Below are positions 43,293 through 52,180 of a DNA stretch of 64,000 nucleotides, one piece after another. Position 1 is the first letter of the stretch, and every line of letters begins with the position of its first letter. A program made the position numbers and the translations under genes. This DNA is from CBDANZ01 sp965197865 (GTDB lineage Bacteria; Acidobacteriota; Vicinamibacteria; Vicinamibacterales; CAVVIG01). The notes below the pieces were generated by a model, which did not search any database, was not told the DNA's origin, and was given only the letters and a program-made list of their open reading frames with translations. The stretch covers positions 496,001-560,000 of the forward strand of contig CBDANZ010000005.1 in NCBI GenBank assembly GCA_965197865.1, written 5' to 3'.

Positions 43293-44666
43293 ATGCTTCG
43301 TACGCACTGCACACGATCGACCTCGCTCTTCTGCTGGCTGCTCGCGATCGCGGCCTGGCTGATGTGTCCGCCGCCGACCGCAGCGGCTGAGCCAGACCCG
43401 ATCCTCACGCTGCAGGAGTTTTCCCCGTCGTTCCTGGGAATCTACCGGAAAGTCATGCTGATCGAGGACGACATCGTCAAGTATTCAGACAAGTATGGTG
43501 TGGATGTCACGCTTGCCAAGGCTGTGTGTCTGTATGAGTCTGGTGGCAACGCCAACCTGCAATCGTCGGCCGGTGCGAATGGCTACTTTCAAGTGATGCC
43601 GGCCACCTTTCGGTCGATGCGCGTCCCGTCGAACATCGAAGCGGGGATCAAGTATCTTGGCCAGCTCGTGAAGCAGTTGGGCCGCGAAGACTATGCGATC
43701 GCCGGCTACAACGGCGGTCCAGGGCGGGTGGCGGCCAGGCGTCCGATGCCGCTCGAATCGCTGCAGTACGTCATTGGTGTCGGCAGCTACCGCGGTGTGC
43801 TCAAGGCGTACGAACCTTCGGTGCGCATGCACGCCGAACGGCTCACGCTCACCGAGCTGCGGCAGGGAGAAGACTGGTGGGCGTTGTCACAGCGCCTGGA
43901 GGTTCCGGTCGCGCAATTGAGGCTGCACAATCCGTTTCTGGCCGCGCGTCGGCTCCGGGCCGGCTACGTGGTGGCATATTCACCCGAGCCGCGAGACGAT
44001 GTATTCGAGGTCATCAACGGCACGTCACGCTTCAAAACCGGCCTCGGCGACAACTACCTGAAAGTCGCCTTCACGCTGGGCGTGGACTTGGATCTCATGC
44101 GGCAAGCCAACCAGCTGTGGCGGCTGCAGCCGCCGCTGCACGGCACAGAGCTGGTCATTCCTGTCGATTCGAAAGCGGAGTTCACTCAATACCGCGTTCG
44201 CGCGGGCGAAGATATCGCACGGGTGGCGACGCGGATGAAGGCGGATCCGTGGGACATCGTGCGAGACAACTCCGTGTGGAATGAGGAACTCAACGAAGGG
44301 ATGGTGCTCCGAATTCGCCGTCGGCCGGAGCCGGTGGCACCGGCCTTTCAGGTGCATAGGGTCCGGCGTGGCGAGACCTTGGCCGCACTAGCCCGCCGGT
44401 ACAAGACGACCGTCAGAGACATTCAGGCTGCCAACGGGCTCGGAAGGCGCACGGTGATTCGGATCGGCCAGACGCTGCGGATTCCATTACGTCGGCCGGA
44501 GCCGGTGGCACCGGCCTTTCAGGTGCATAGGGTCCGGCGTGGCGAGACCTTGACCGCGCTAGCCCGTCGGTACAAGACGAGCGTCAGAGACATTCAGGCT
44601 GCCAACGGGCTCGGAAGGCGCACGGTGATTCGGATCGGCCAGACGCTGCGGATTCCATTACGATAG
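43293..44666 (+). CDS. Lytic transglycosylase with duplicated LysM domain
   Basis: The 457-residue protein has a signal peptide (LLAIAAWLMCPPPTAAAE). An SLT catalytic domain follows at about 60-170 with the catalytic Glu in VCLYESGGNANLQSSAGANG and YFQVMPATF, GIKYLGQL and AIAGYNGGPGRVAA. LysM-type modules begin with FTQYRVRAGEDIARVATRMK near 290. Two almost identical LysM copies (VHRVRRGETL(A/T)ALARRYKT(T/S)VRDIQAANGLGRR) then finish the protein. It cleaves glycan strands and binds peptidoglycan. The duplication is recent, judged by near-identity at DNA level. Confidence 0.9.
   Translation: MLRTHCTRSTSLFCWLLAIAAWLMCPPPTAAAEPDPILTLQEFSPSFLGIYRKVMLIEDDIVKYSDKYGVDVTLAKAVCLYESGGNANLQSSAGANGYFQVMPATFRSMRVPSNIEAGIKYLGQLVKQLGREDYAIAGYNGGPGRVAARRPMPLESLQYVIGVGSYRGVLKAYEPSVRMHAERLTLTELRQGEDWWALSQRLEVPVAQLRLHNPFLAARRLRAGYVVAYSPEPRDDVFEVINGTSRFKTGLGDNYLKVAFTLGVDLDLMRQANQLWRLQPPLHGTELVIPVDSKAEFTQYRVRAGEDIARVATRMKADPWDIVRDNSVWNEELNEGMVLRIRRRPEPVAPAFQVHRVRRGETLAALARRYKTTVRDIQAANGLGRRTVIRIGQTLRIPLRRPEPVAPAFQVHRVRRGETLTALARRYKTSVRDIQAANGLGRRTVIRIGQTLRIPLR
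44319..44660 (+). repeat. 171-bp direct tandem repeat, two copies
   Basis: The unit starts CGTCGGCCGGAGCCGGTGGC at 44319 and again at 44490, a spacing of exactly 171 bp or 57 codons. Only a few bases differ, giving the A/T and T/S changes in the LysM module. Because the unit is a whole number of codons, copy-number change keeps the frame. Confidence 0.9.
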
Positions 44667-44713
44667 TTGAGGTAGGCTGCGCCCCCCCACCGGCCATGTG
44701 CTGGTTCGATGAC

Positions 44714-44731
44714 GTGCTCGCGTTCGAGCAC
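44714..44731. promoter_or_regulatory. Inverted repeat upstream of the asnB-type operon
   Basis: GTGCTCG-cgtt-CGAGCAC is a perfect 7-bp palindromic pair, followed two bases later by TTGACC, which could be a -35 box. There is no T tract after it, so an operator is likelier than a terminator. It lies 58 bp before the first gene of the operon. Confidence 0.4.
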
Positions 44732-44788
44732 TCTTGACCGATTAGCGCGCCTGAACCCCGCGTTGATTTCACCAGGATAAACCGACGA

Positions 44789-46333
44789 ATGTGTGGAATT
44801 GTTGCCACCTGGCAAGGGTCTGCCTCGGCCTCGAACATTGAACATGAGATCGATTTAGTGCGAGCCGGGGTGGAGCGCATTCACCATCGCGGACCCGACG
44901 GAGCGGGCGTCCGTGCGGTTGGGAACGTGGTGCTGGGCCACCGCCGCCTGTCGATTATCGACGTGGCCGGCGGCGCCCAGCCGCTGCTCAACGAAGAGGG
45001 CCGCACCGCGCTCGTTTGTAACGGCGAGATCTACAACCACACGGCGCTGCGCGCGAGCCTCGAGGTGGGCCACGTGTTCCGCACGCTCAGCGACTCGGAG
45101 ATCATCGTCCATTTGTACGAGGAAATCGGCGCCGAGTGCGCCAAGGTCCTGGATGGCATGTTCGCCTTCGTGCTGACCGACGGCGCCCGGCTGCTGGCCG
45201 CGCGCGACGCGCTTGGAATCAAGCCGCTGTACATGGGCCGGCACGACGACGGGATCCTTTGGTTCGCTTCGGAGATCAAGGCGCTCACCGGAATGTGCAC
45301 GCGGATTGACGAGTTCCCCCCGGGCCATCTGTTCACCACTGAGAACGGCCTGCAGCGTTGGTTCGATCCACCCTGGTGCGCCCCGGTCGACAATCCCGTT
45401 CCGTTCGACGCGGCGGCCCTCGCCCAGGGATTGAGGCGCGCCGTCGAGAAGCGCCTCATGAGCGACGTGCCCTTCGGCGTCTCGCTCTCAGGCGGGCTCG
45501 ACTCGAGCCTCATCGCCGCGCTCATGAGGCCGTTAGTGGACGAGCTCCACAGCTTCGCCGTCGGCCTCGAGGGTGCGCCTGATCTCCAGGCGGCCCGGCT
45601 GGTCGCCGAGCACTTGGGCACCCGCCATCACGAGTACGTCTACACGCCGGCCGAGGCGGTGGCCGCCCTGGGGACGGTGATCACGCATCTGGAGTCGTAC
45701 GATCCGGCCCTCTTGAGGAGCGCCATTCCCAACTTCTTGGTCTCACGACTCGCGTCGGAGTCCGTCAAGATGGTGCTCAACGGCGAGGGCGCCGACGAGG
45801 CTTTTGCGGGCTACAGGTACCTGGCTGGGGTCGACGACCCGGTCGCGCTCCAGCGGGAATTCCTTCGGCTGCTCTCCGACCTTCACCACCGGAACCTGCA
45901 GCGGCTCGACCTGATGACCATGGCGCACGGCCTCGAAGGGCGGGTGCCGTCCCTCGACGTCGAATTCCTCGAGCGCGCGACGAGCCTGGATCCGGAGCTG
46001 AAACTGCACCGCCGCGGCCGCCTGGAGAAGTGGCCGCTGCGGGCGGCCTTCGACGGCGTGCTGCCCGATGCGATCTTGTGGCGCAGGAAGCTTGAGTTCG
46101 GGCAGGGATGCGGTTCCGAGTGGACACTGCGGGAGCACTACGAGGCGATCGTCAGCGACACCGACTTTGCCGCTGCGGCCCGTCGTTTCCCCGTCGATAC
46201 GCCCCGAACCAAGGAAGCGTATCACTACCGACGGCTCTTCGACGAGCGGTTTTCGGACGAGTCGCTGCGCCAGACGGTCGGCCGCTGGCGCGGTACCTTC
46301 ACCCCGCGAGAGGACGGACATGATCATGTCTGA
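44789..46333 (+). CDS. AsnB-type glutamine-dependent amidotransferase
   Basis: The 514-residue protein begins MCGIVATWQ, with the N-terminal nucleophile Cys that hydrolyses glutamine, followed by the class II glutaminase marks HHRGPDGAG, LGHRRLSIIDVAGGAQPL and NGEIYNH. The synthetase domain has the ATP loop VSLSGGLDSSLIA and the later VLNGEGADEAFAGY and HGLEGRVPSLD. The reaction is ATP-dependent amidation of a carboxylate, aspartate in true AsnB. It is a little shorter than typical AsnB. Its stop overlaps the next start by 14 bp, and it heads an operon with a methyltransferase and a solute importer, so the substrate may not be aspartate. Confidence 0.88.
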   Translation: MCGIVATWQGSASASNIEHEIDLVRAGVERIHHRGPDGAGVRAVGNVVLGHRRLSIIDVAGGAQPLLNEEGRTALVCNGEIYNHTALRASLEVGHVFRTLSDSEIIVHLYEEIGAECAKVLDGMFAFVLTDGARLLAARDALGIKPLYMGRHDDGILWFASEIKALTGMCTRIDEFPPGHLFTTENGLQRWFDPPWCAPVDNPVPFDAAALAQGLRRAVEKRLMSDVPFGVSLSGGLDSSLIAALMRPLVDELHSFAVGLEGAPDLQAARLVAEHLGTRHHEYVYTPAEAVAALGTVITHLESYDPALLRSAIPNFLVSRLASESVKMVLNGEGADEAFAGYRYLAGVDDPVALQREFLRLLSDLHHRNLQRLDLMTMAHGLEGRVPSLDVEFLERATSLDPELKLHRRGRLEKWPLRAAFDGVLPDAILWRRKLEFGQGCGSEWTLREHYEAIVSDTDFAAAARRFPVDTPRTKEAYHYRRLFDERFSDESLRQTVGRWRGTFTPREDGHDHV

Positions 46334-47591
46334 CCTCAATGACAATGGCTTGTTGACGTACTCGGACACCGTGGCTCGTGGCCTTTACGATCGGTCGGTC
46401 GGGCGAATTCGGGGTAAGTACGATAACGTGCGCACCTTTTGGGAGGACCGGATCACACGCCTGACCGTGAGGCCGTTCGCTGTCGAATCCGATCGGTGTG
46501 TGAGGTTGCAAGGGCGGAAGGCCCGCGTGCTCGACCTAGGCTGCGGCGCCGGTCAGGGGTACGAGTTGCTCACGCGGATCGACGAGCGTGGTCTCAATGT
46601 CGACGATGCCCAGCGCTTCGTGCTTCCGGCAGAACGGGTCGGTCTTTTCCTTGGTATCGATCTGAGTCTGGCCATGATCGACCAGGGGCGCCGGAACTAT
46701 GCGGGGCATCCCGGCGTTCGTTTCGAGCAAGGCGATCTGCGCGAGGGGTTGGTGGCTGTCGCGTTGGAGCTGCCCTTCGACATCTACACCTCATCCTACG
46801 GCAGCTTGTCGCACCTCGACGCGGCCGAGCTGACGAACTGTTTGGAGGAAATCGTCCGCCACGCGGAGTCGGGCGCTATCGTGGTCTTCGATCTCATGGG
46901 GCGGTACTCTCCCGAGTGGCCCGGCTACTGGCACAAGACCCACGGCAGCAGCAAGATGTACCCGTACTCAATGAGCTACCTTTATGAGGATACCGAGCGT
47001 CAAAGAGACGATACTGAGCGATTCCCGCTGCGGTTCTGGACTGGCAAGGAAATCGGTGAGCTGTGTGTGGAAGTCACCGCTGCCACGGGCGTGATCGTGG
47101 AACCGGCGTCGATTGTGGATCGCTCCATCTTCATCGGGCGCCACGTCGACACCCAAGAGTTCGGCTGCCGCCTACCGCGGCTACGGGCCCTTGTGAATTC
47201 GTTGTACGAGCAAGACCTTCGGACTCCGTTGGAGGAACTGCGGGTGAAGTTCGAACTCATTTCGCCGAACGAGGCGGTCACCCGGTTCTTCCGCAGGCTG
47301 ACTGAGAGCTGGAATTGCATCGTCGATTTCACGATCGAGCGGCTCAGATCCGGTCGCATCGACTTGGTGGCGCTCGCCGGCTGGTCCGAGTTCCCGGCAG
47401 CGCTCCAAGTTGCGTTGATGACGATGGATCGGGTCGTGGAGAGCGCGTCAACGATCAACGTCGGCGACACGCGGGCGAACATTGTGGAGCCCCAGCTCGC
47501 CTACGTGCTCCAGCGCCTAGAACACACGCTGCAGGAAGGTCTCGGCTGCGGACACGGCCTGGTGGCCGTGCTACGCGTCGACCCCGACTGA
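46320..47591 (+). CDS. SAM-dependent methyltransferase with extra C-terminal domain
   Basis: ATG 46320 overlaps the end of the amidotransferase gene. Residues 65-230 are a class I methyltransferase: motif I VLDLGCGAGQGYELL, acidic loop GIDLSLAMIDQGRRNY, motif around FDIYTSSYGSLSHL and GAIVVFDLMGRYSPEW. Residues 235-300 include YPYSMSYLYEDTERQRDD and RFWTGKEI. The last 130 residues (RVKFELISPNEAVTRFFRRL, PAALQVALMTMDRVVESAST, ANIVEPQLAYVLQRLEHTLQ) form a helical region I do not recognise. The substrate is unknown; operon context suggests an amino-acid-derived solute. Confidence 0.82.
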   Translation: MIMSDLNDNGLLTYSDTVARGLYDRSVGRIRGKYDNVRTFWEDRITRLTVRPFAVESDRCVRLQGRKARVLDLGCGAGQGYELLTRIDERGLNVDDAQRFVLPAERVGLFLGIDLSLAMIDQGRRNYAGHPGVRFEQGDLREGLVAVALELPFDIYTSSYGSLSHLDAAELTNCLEEIVRHAESGAIVVFDLMGRYSPEWPGYWHKTHGSSKMYPYSMSYLYEDTERQRDDTERFPLRFWTGKEIGELCVEVTAATGVIVEPASIVDRSIFIGRHVDTQEFGCRLPRLRALVNSLYEQDLRTPLEELRVKFELISPNEAVTRFFRRLTESWNCIVDFTIERLRSGRIDLVALAGWSEFPAALQVALMTMDRVVESASTINVGDTRANIVEPQLAYVLQRLEHTLQEGLGCGHGLVAVLRVDPD

Positions 47592-47619
47592 CCTCCTTCC
47601 TGCCTGAACCGAAAGTGGC

Positions 47620-48387
47620 ATGATCGAAACGACCGACCTGACGAAGCGGTACGGGAACGTCGTTGTCGTCGACCACCTGTCGCTCCGCGTTCACGAGGGC
47701 GAGCTGCTGGTGTTGCTCGGCGGATCGGGTTCGGGTAAAACGACGACGCTGAAGATGGTGAACCGGCTGATCGAGCCGAGTGCTGGGCGGGTCACCATCG
47801 ACAGACAGGATACGGCCGCCGTCGATGTCCACACGCTGCGGCGGCGCATCGGGTACATCTTCCAGCGGATCGGTCTGTTCCCGCACATGACGGTCGCGGA
47901 GAACGTGGCCGTAACCCTGACGCTGCTCGGCTGGGATCAGACGCGCATCCGTCACCGCGTCGACGAGCTATTGGAGATGGTCGAACTGGCGCCGGCACTC
48001 GTACGAGACCGGCACCCGGCGGAGCTGTCGGGCGGTCAGCAGCAGCGAATAGGCGTGGCCCGTGCGCTGGCGTCGTCGCCGCGCGTGATGCTGCTCGACG
48101 AGCCGTTCGGCGCCCTGGATCCACTGACGCGCGACCGGCTGCAGCAGTCGTTCCTGAGAATCCGCCGGCAGCTCAACATCACGGCGATGTTTGTGACGCA
48201 CGACATGGTGGAGGCGCTCCTGATGGGCGATCGCATCGCCGTTCTGCACGAGGGGCGGCTAGTTCAGATCGGCACGCCGCGCGAGCTCCTGCAGTCGCCA
48301 GCCGACGAGTACGTGCGCCGCCTGATGGAGACGCCGACGCGCCAGGCCCGGCTGGTCGACGCGCTGATTGAGGACCGCCCCACGTGA
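47620..48387 (+). CDS. ABC importer ATPase, betaine/choline (OpuCA/ProV-like) type
   Basis: The 255-residue ATPase has Walker A GGSGSGKTT, the Q-loop in GYIFQRIGLFPHMTV, signature ELSGGQQQR, Walker B VMLLDEPFGALD and the H-loop TAMFVTHD. It lacks the C-terminal CBS domains of longer OpuA/OpuC ATPases. The sequence MVNRLIEPSAGRV is typical of quaternary-amine importers. The next gene, the membrane partner, starts in a 4-bp overlap (GTGA), so the two are translationally coupled. Confidence 0.92.
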   Translation: MIETTDLTKRYGNVVVVDHLSLRVHEGELLVLLGGSGSGKTTTLKMVNRLIEPSAGRVTIDRQDTAAVDVHTLRRRIGYIFQRIGLFPHMTVAENVAVTLTLLGWDQTRIRHRVDELLEMVELAPALVRDRHPAELSGGQQQRIGVARALASSPRVMLLDEPFGALDPLTRDRLQQSFLRIRRQLNITAMFVTHDMVEALLMGDRIAVLHEGRLVQIGTPRELLQSPADEYVRRLMETPTRQARLVDALIEDRPT

Positions 48388-49946
48388 CCGAGCAACTCGC
48401 TCTTCTCCCTGGCTATCTGACGGCGCATCTGCAGCTCACTCTTCTTTCGCTGCTGCTCGGCACCGCGTTCAGCATTCCGACCGGCATCTTGGTCGCGCGA
48501 CTGAAATGGCTCGACAATCCGGTGCTCGGCACGGCGAGCGTCATCCAAACGATTCCCAGCCTGGCCCTCCTCGCCGTCATGGTGCCGGCACTTGCGGCGC
48601 TCGGCCTTCGAAGCATCGGATTTCTGCCGGCGTTCATCGGCCTTACGCTGTACAGCATCCTGCCGATCCTTCGTAACACGGTCACCGGGCTAGCGGGCGT
48701 GGACCCGGCGCTGGTCGAAGCTGCCCGTGGCGTCGGCATGACGCCGACGCAGCGCCTTCGCCACGTCGAGCTGCCGCTGGCGATGCCGGTCATTCTCGCC
48801 GGCATTCGGACGTCCACCGTGTTGACGGTCGGCGTGGCCACGCTCTCGACGCCGGTGGGCGCGCCGAGCCTCGGCAACTACATCTTCAGCGGCCTGCAGA
48901 CGCGAAACCTCACGGCGGTGCTGGTGGGGTGCGCCGCGGCCGCCCTTCTTGCGCTGTGTCTGGACGGTCTGGTGCGCGGGCTTGGCGCGGCCGTCGTTCA
49001 CCGAAAGACGGGCTGGGCTGCTGCTGTCCTGACGACGATCGGCCTGCTCTATACGTACACGGGGGTGTCGCTGATGCAGGACCTGCGCGGGCGGGACGCC
49101 GGGCGGGTGGTCGTCGGCGCCAAAACGTTCACCGAGCAGTACATCCTCAGTCGGATCCTGTCGGAACATATCGAGGAGACGACTGGCGCCGCAACGGAGG
49201 TCGTGTCGTCGCTCGGGTCGACAGTGGCGTTCGACGCGCTCCGCGCGGAAGAGATCGACGTCTACGTCGACTACTCCGGCACGATCTGGGCGACGATCAT
49301 GCATCGCGACACCGCCACCGCCAGCCGCGACGCCGTGCTCGACGAGGTGAGCCGGTTCGTCCGCGAGGAACACGGCATTGAGGTCGCTGGCGCACTCGGC
49401 TTCGAGAACGCCTACGCGCTCGCCATGCGCCGCAGGCAGGTCGAGAAAACGGGCATCCGCCGAATCGGTGATCTGATCGCGTACGCACGGCGGCTGGTCA
49501 TCGGGGGCGACTACGAATTCTTCGGGCGGCCGGAGTGGATCGCCATCCGAGACACCTACGGGCTGGCGTTCGCCTCAGAGCGTACGATGGATTCCTCGTT
49601 GATGTATCAGGCGGTGGCCAACGGGCAGGTGGACGTCATCAGCGCGTTCTCGACCGACGGGCGCATCGCGGCCTTGGATCTGGTGGTACTGGAAGACGAG
49701 CGCGGCACGATTCCGCCTTACGACGCGCTGCTTCTGGCTGGGCCCCGGCTGGTCCGTGAGCGGCCCGACGTCATGGCCGCCCTGCGCCAGCTCACAGGGA
49801 CGATCGACGCCGAGCACATGCGTCGAATGAATCTTGCTGTGGACCAGGACGGAGTAAGCCCCGCCGCCGTTGCCGAATCCTTCCTGCGGGAGCTGCGAGA
49901 GACGTGGATCGTCGGTGACCAAGTTCCTGCCGTCCGGGGTCGCTGA
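48384..49946 (+). CDS. Fused ABC permease/substrate-binding protein (OpuCB-CC / EgtU-like)
   Basis: Residues 1-210 are a BPD-type permease with several helices and the coupling segment EAARGVGMTPTQRLRHVELP. A further helix (WAAAVLTTIGLLYTYTGVSL) leads into a binding domain (VVVGAKTFTEQYILSRILSE, EIDVYVDYSGTIWATIMH, FASERTMDSSLMYQAVANGQ, NLAVDQDGVSPAAVAESFL). Such fusions import glycine betaine, choline, carnitine or, in EgtU, ergothioneine. The Tyr-rich YVDYSGT and the FFGRPEW segment may form the aromatic cage for a trimethylammonium group. GTG at 48384 is the start. It ends the operon. Confidence 0.92.
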   Translation: MTEQLALLPGYLTAHLQLTLLSLLLGTAFSIPTGILVARLKWLDNPVLGTASVIQTIPSLALLAVMVPALAALGLRSIGFLPAFIGLTLYSILPILRNTVTGLAGVDPALVEAARGVGMTPTQRLRHVELPLAMPVILAGIRTSTVLTVGVATLSTPVGAPSLGNYIFSGLQTRNLTAVLVGCAAAALLALCLDGLVRGLGAAVVHRKTGWAAAVLTTIGLLYTYTGVSLMQDLRGRDAGRVVVGAKTFTEQYILSRILSEHIEETTGAATEVVSSLGSTVAFDALRAEEIDVYVDYSGTIWATIMHRDTATASRDAVLDEVSRFVREEHGIEVAGALGFENAYALAMRRRQVEKTGIRRIGDLIAYARRLVIGGDYEFFGRPEWIAIRDTYGLAFASERTMDSSLMYQAVANGQVDVISAFSTDGRIAALDLVVLEDERGTIPPYDALLLAGPRLVRERPDVMAALRQLTGTIDAEHMRRMNLAVDQDGVSPAAVAESFLRELRETWIVGDQVPAVRGR

Positions 49947-50360
49947 TGGCGTGGTATCGTTCGTCGTCGGGGGGAGCGCGACTGTCCTCTACTCGGCGAT
50001 GAACGCGACCACCTCACATCCCAGTGTTTCAATGTAGGGCGGGCCGTTTGGTGCTGGACCGGGCGCGCGGCGCAAGCTCGAGATGCTTTGCTCCAGACTA
50101 TTGTCGCTGACCGCGACGTCGTTCCACGCGACCTGGGATCGACCTGGGATCATGGTGACGGCAGGGGTCCATGTGGCCATGGGCTGCGCGCGCCAGCGAG
50201 TTGGCCAGCCCGATGTGGCGGCTGTGGTGCTCCCGCACCGTATGCGGCGCTCTCACTTGGGCGGCGGAGATACCCCCATGGCCGTGACGACTGCGAGGCG
50301 CGGATCAATTGCCGCATCGTGGCCAGCCCGTGGTTCACGATCTTTTCCGAGGCTTCTCCA
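49947..50360. other. Intergenic region with a possible gene relic
   Basis: On the minus strand 49989-50090 reads SLEQSISSLRRAPGPAPNGP, then PYIETLGCEVVAFIAE, which looks like the end of a real protein, but nothing upstream extends it convincingly. No other feature is seen. Confidence 0.35.
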
Positions 50361-51813
50361 CTATGCCCGGTTGACCTCATCGGCGTTCCGGCTGCCTGAT
50401 TCGATGGCGCCGTTCATCCAGACATACCAGGCCGACGTGTGCTCACCCGCAAAATGAATATGTCCCTCTAGCGTCGCCACATGCGGTTCGAAGAGCGTCC
50501 GCTGGCCCACGCGCATCAGGCGCCCCGCGCCGCGCGCCCACGGATCGGTGTCCCAACAATGAGAAAACGCCCCTTCCAAATGCAGCCGAAGTTCAGGAAA
50601 GACGCGTTCGACTTGATCGATGCCGTATCGGATGCGCTCATCTTCCGTCATGGCCGAAGCGTGCTCAGAAGAGGAGCCTTGCAGGTACAGTTGTAACAGC
50701 CCGCGCTGACCAGACCGATCGAAGGTCGCATCCCAGATTTCACCGGGAATGTCGGTGGTCGCGAAACCGTTGGTGCCCTGATCGCGCCAATACCGCTGAC
50801 GGACCTGGAACGTGAGGCGCGATAGCGACCCGTACCCCATCTCCTGAATCGCCTGATGCTTTGGCGGTGACAAGCGGGGCGTAATCTCCAGATGACGCAG
50901 CACCGGGAACGGAATGGTACAAATCATCTTGTCGGCCGAGACGGTGAGGCGGGTACCCTGATGGCGGTAGATCGCGCGGACGCCGCTGTCGTCCTGCTCG
51001 ATGCGAACCACAGCGGCTCCATACTGAATCCGGTCGGCGCGTCGCGTGGCGAAGGCTCTCGGCAACAGATCGTTGCCACCGACGATCTTGTACATGCCCT
51101 TCGCTCCGTGCCCGCTTCGAAGCAGTCCCATTACTTCCAGCGCAGAATGGCCTTCAAATGGCTGGAACCCGAGTGCCTCATACGCATCGGGCGACAAGCC
51201 CCGGCTCACTAGGAACGCCCTGAGCGTCATCTGGATCGTAGGGCTTCAGCGCCTCGCGCGGCCAGCGCGACTGGTCGTCGACGTGATCCAGCGCCTCCCC
51301 GAAGGCTTTTCCAAATAGACCATCGAACCCCATGGCTCGCTCTTCTTCGGTGAGATCGACGGGGAACCGTGACAAGTTGGGGGACATCCCAGCTGGTGCG
51401 GCGATGCGCGTATCGCGAAGGAACGTCGTAAAGTCCCGGTTCGTCTGGTAAAACGGAGCGAGTTCCAGCCCGAACTGCTTGACGTACTTCAGCGTCCACT
51501 CGTGGTTCTCCGGAATCCGCGCGGCTCCAAGCTCGGCATACAGACCACCTGCGAACGGAGCGCGCAGGGTTCGGACGCGTCCTCCCGGCGTTGTCTGTGC
51601 CTCAAGGACCGTGACCGTGTGCCCGGCTTGCGTCAGCTCATAGGCGGCGGTCAACCCCGCCAACCCCGCGCCAATGATGACGATGTGTCTTGAGGGTCCC
51701 TGGCGGATCAGCGTGCCGGTCTGCGCCATCACGTACGAGGGCGTCAAGTACACAGAGCCAGCTGCCAGGCTGCTCAAGCGGAGGAAGTCCCTACGGGTGA
51801 GACCGTAACTCAT
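50361..51813 (-). pseudogene. FAD-dependent amine oxidase with Tat signal, frameshifted
   Basis: The 5' part from 51813 carries a twin-arginine signal (LTRRDFLRLSSLAAGSVYLT), then HIVIIGAGLAGLTAAYELTQ, GGRVRTL and GLYAELGAARIPENHEWTL. At about 51225 the frame shifts by one base (KPYDP to MTLRAFLVSRG) and the second part continues through KMICTIPFPVLRHLEITPRL, the flavin-site IHFAGEHTSAWYVWMNGAIE and SGSRNADEV. Together they make a complete flavin monoamine or L-amino-acid oxidase of about 500 residues exported folded with its cofactor. A single-base change could be an assembly error, so the gene may be alive. Confidence 0.82.
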
Positions 51814-51918
51814 GCAGTTTCCTTATCTGGCCCCGCCTCTACCTCGATGCGATACCATGCAGAGCCGACCCTTGAGTGAAGGGCGCGATGCGACGGGCGA
51901 CTCGCTGCCGAGCGGCAG

Positions 51919-51973
51919 GAGCTTGGAGCCGCACGGATTCCGGAGAACCACGAGTGGACGCTGAAGTACGTCA
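51919..51973 (+). repeat. Inverted 55-bp copy of part of the amine-oxidase gene
   Basis: From GAGCTTGGAGCCGC to AAGTACGTCA these bases repeat 51480-51534 in the opposite orientation with one mismatch, encoding the same ELGAARIPENHEWTLKYV. The flanking bases are unrelated. The copy lies 105 bp upstream of the oxidase start. Confidence 0.88.
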
Positions 51974-52042
51974 TGGATATGACTCCAGCGCGCTGGTTGT
52001 CGTCAGGCTTATTGAAACGGATCAAGAATATACTAGTCGTTC

Positions 52043-52180
52043 ATGAGAACGATGGCCGCTCTGGTTGTTGTTGCGATGCTCTTGGCCGTTCTCCACGCGA
52101 GGGCGCCACGGGTCAGCCGTGTGACTGACGGGGACACTATCGTGGTCGAGGGCGTCGGCGGCGTTCGACTCACCGTATGA
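52043..52180 (+). pseudogene. Thermonuclease-like (SNase) N-terminal fragment
   Basis: The 45 codons give a hydrophobic lead (MRTMAALVVVAMLLAVLHAR) and VSRVTDGDTIVVEGVGGVRL, the first strand and calcium-ligand Asp motif of staphylococcal-nuclease-like enzymes (V-x-DGDT-x-x-x). It stops before the catalytic Arg and Glu. The TGA overlaps the ATG of the next gene, so it may now act as a coupled leader. Confidence 0.6.

Noticed and set aside
46068..46319. Longer N-terminus for the operon methyltransferase
   Set aside because: The extra 84 codons lie in another frame of the AsnB-type gene and have Arg/Ser-rich shadow composition; ATG 46320 in the gene overlap fits better.
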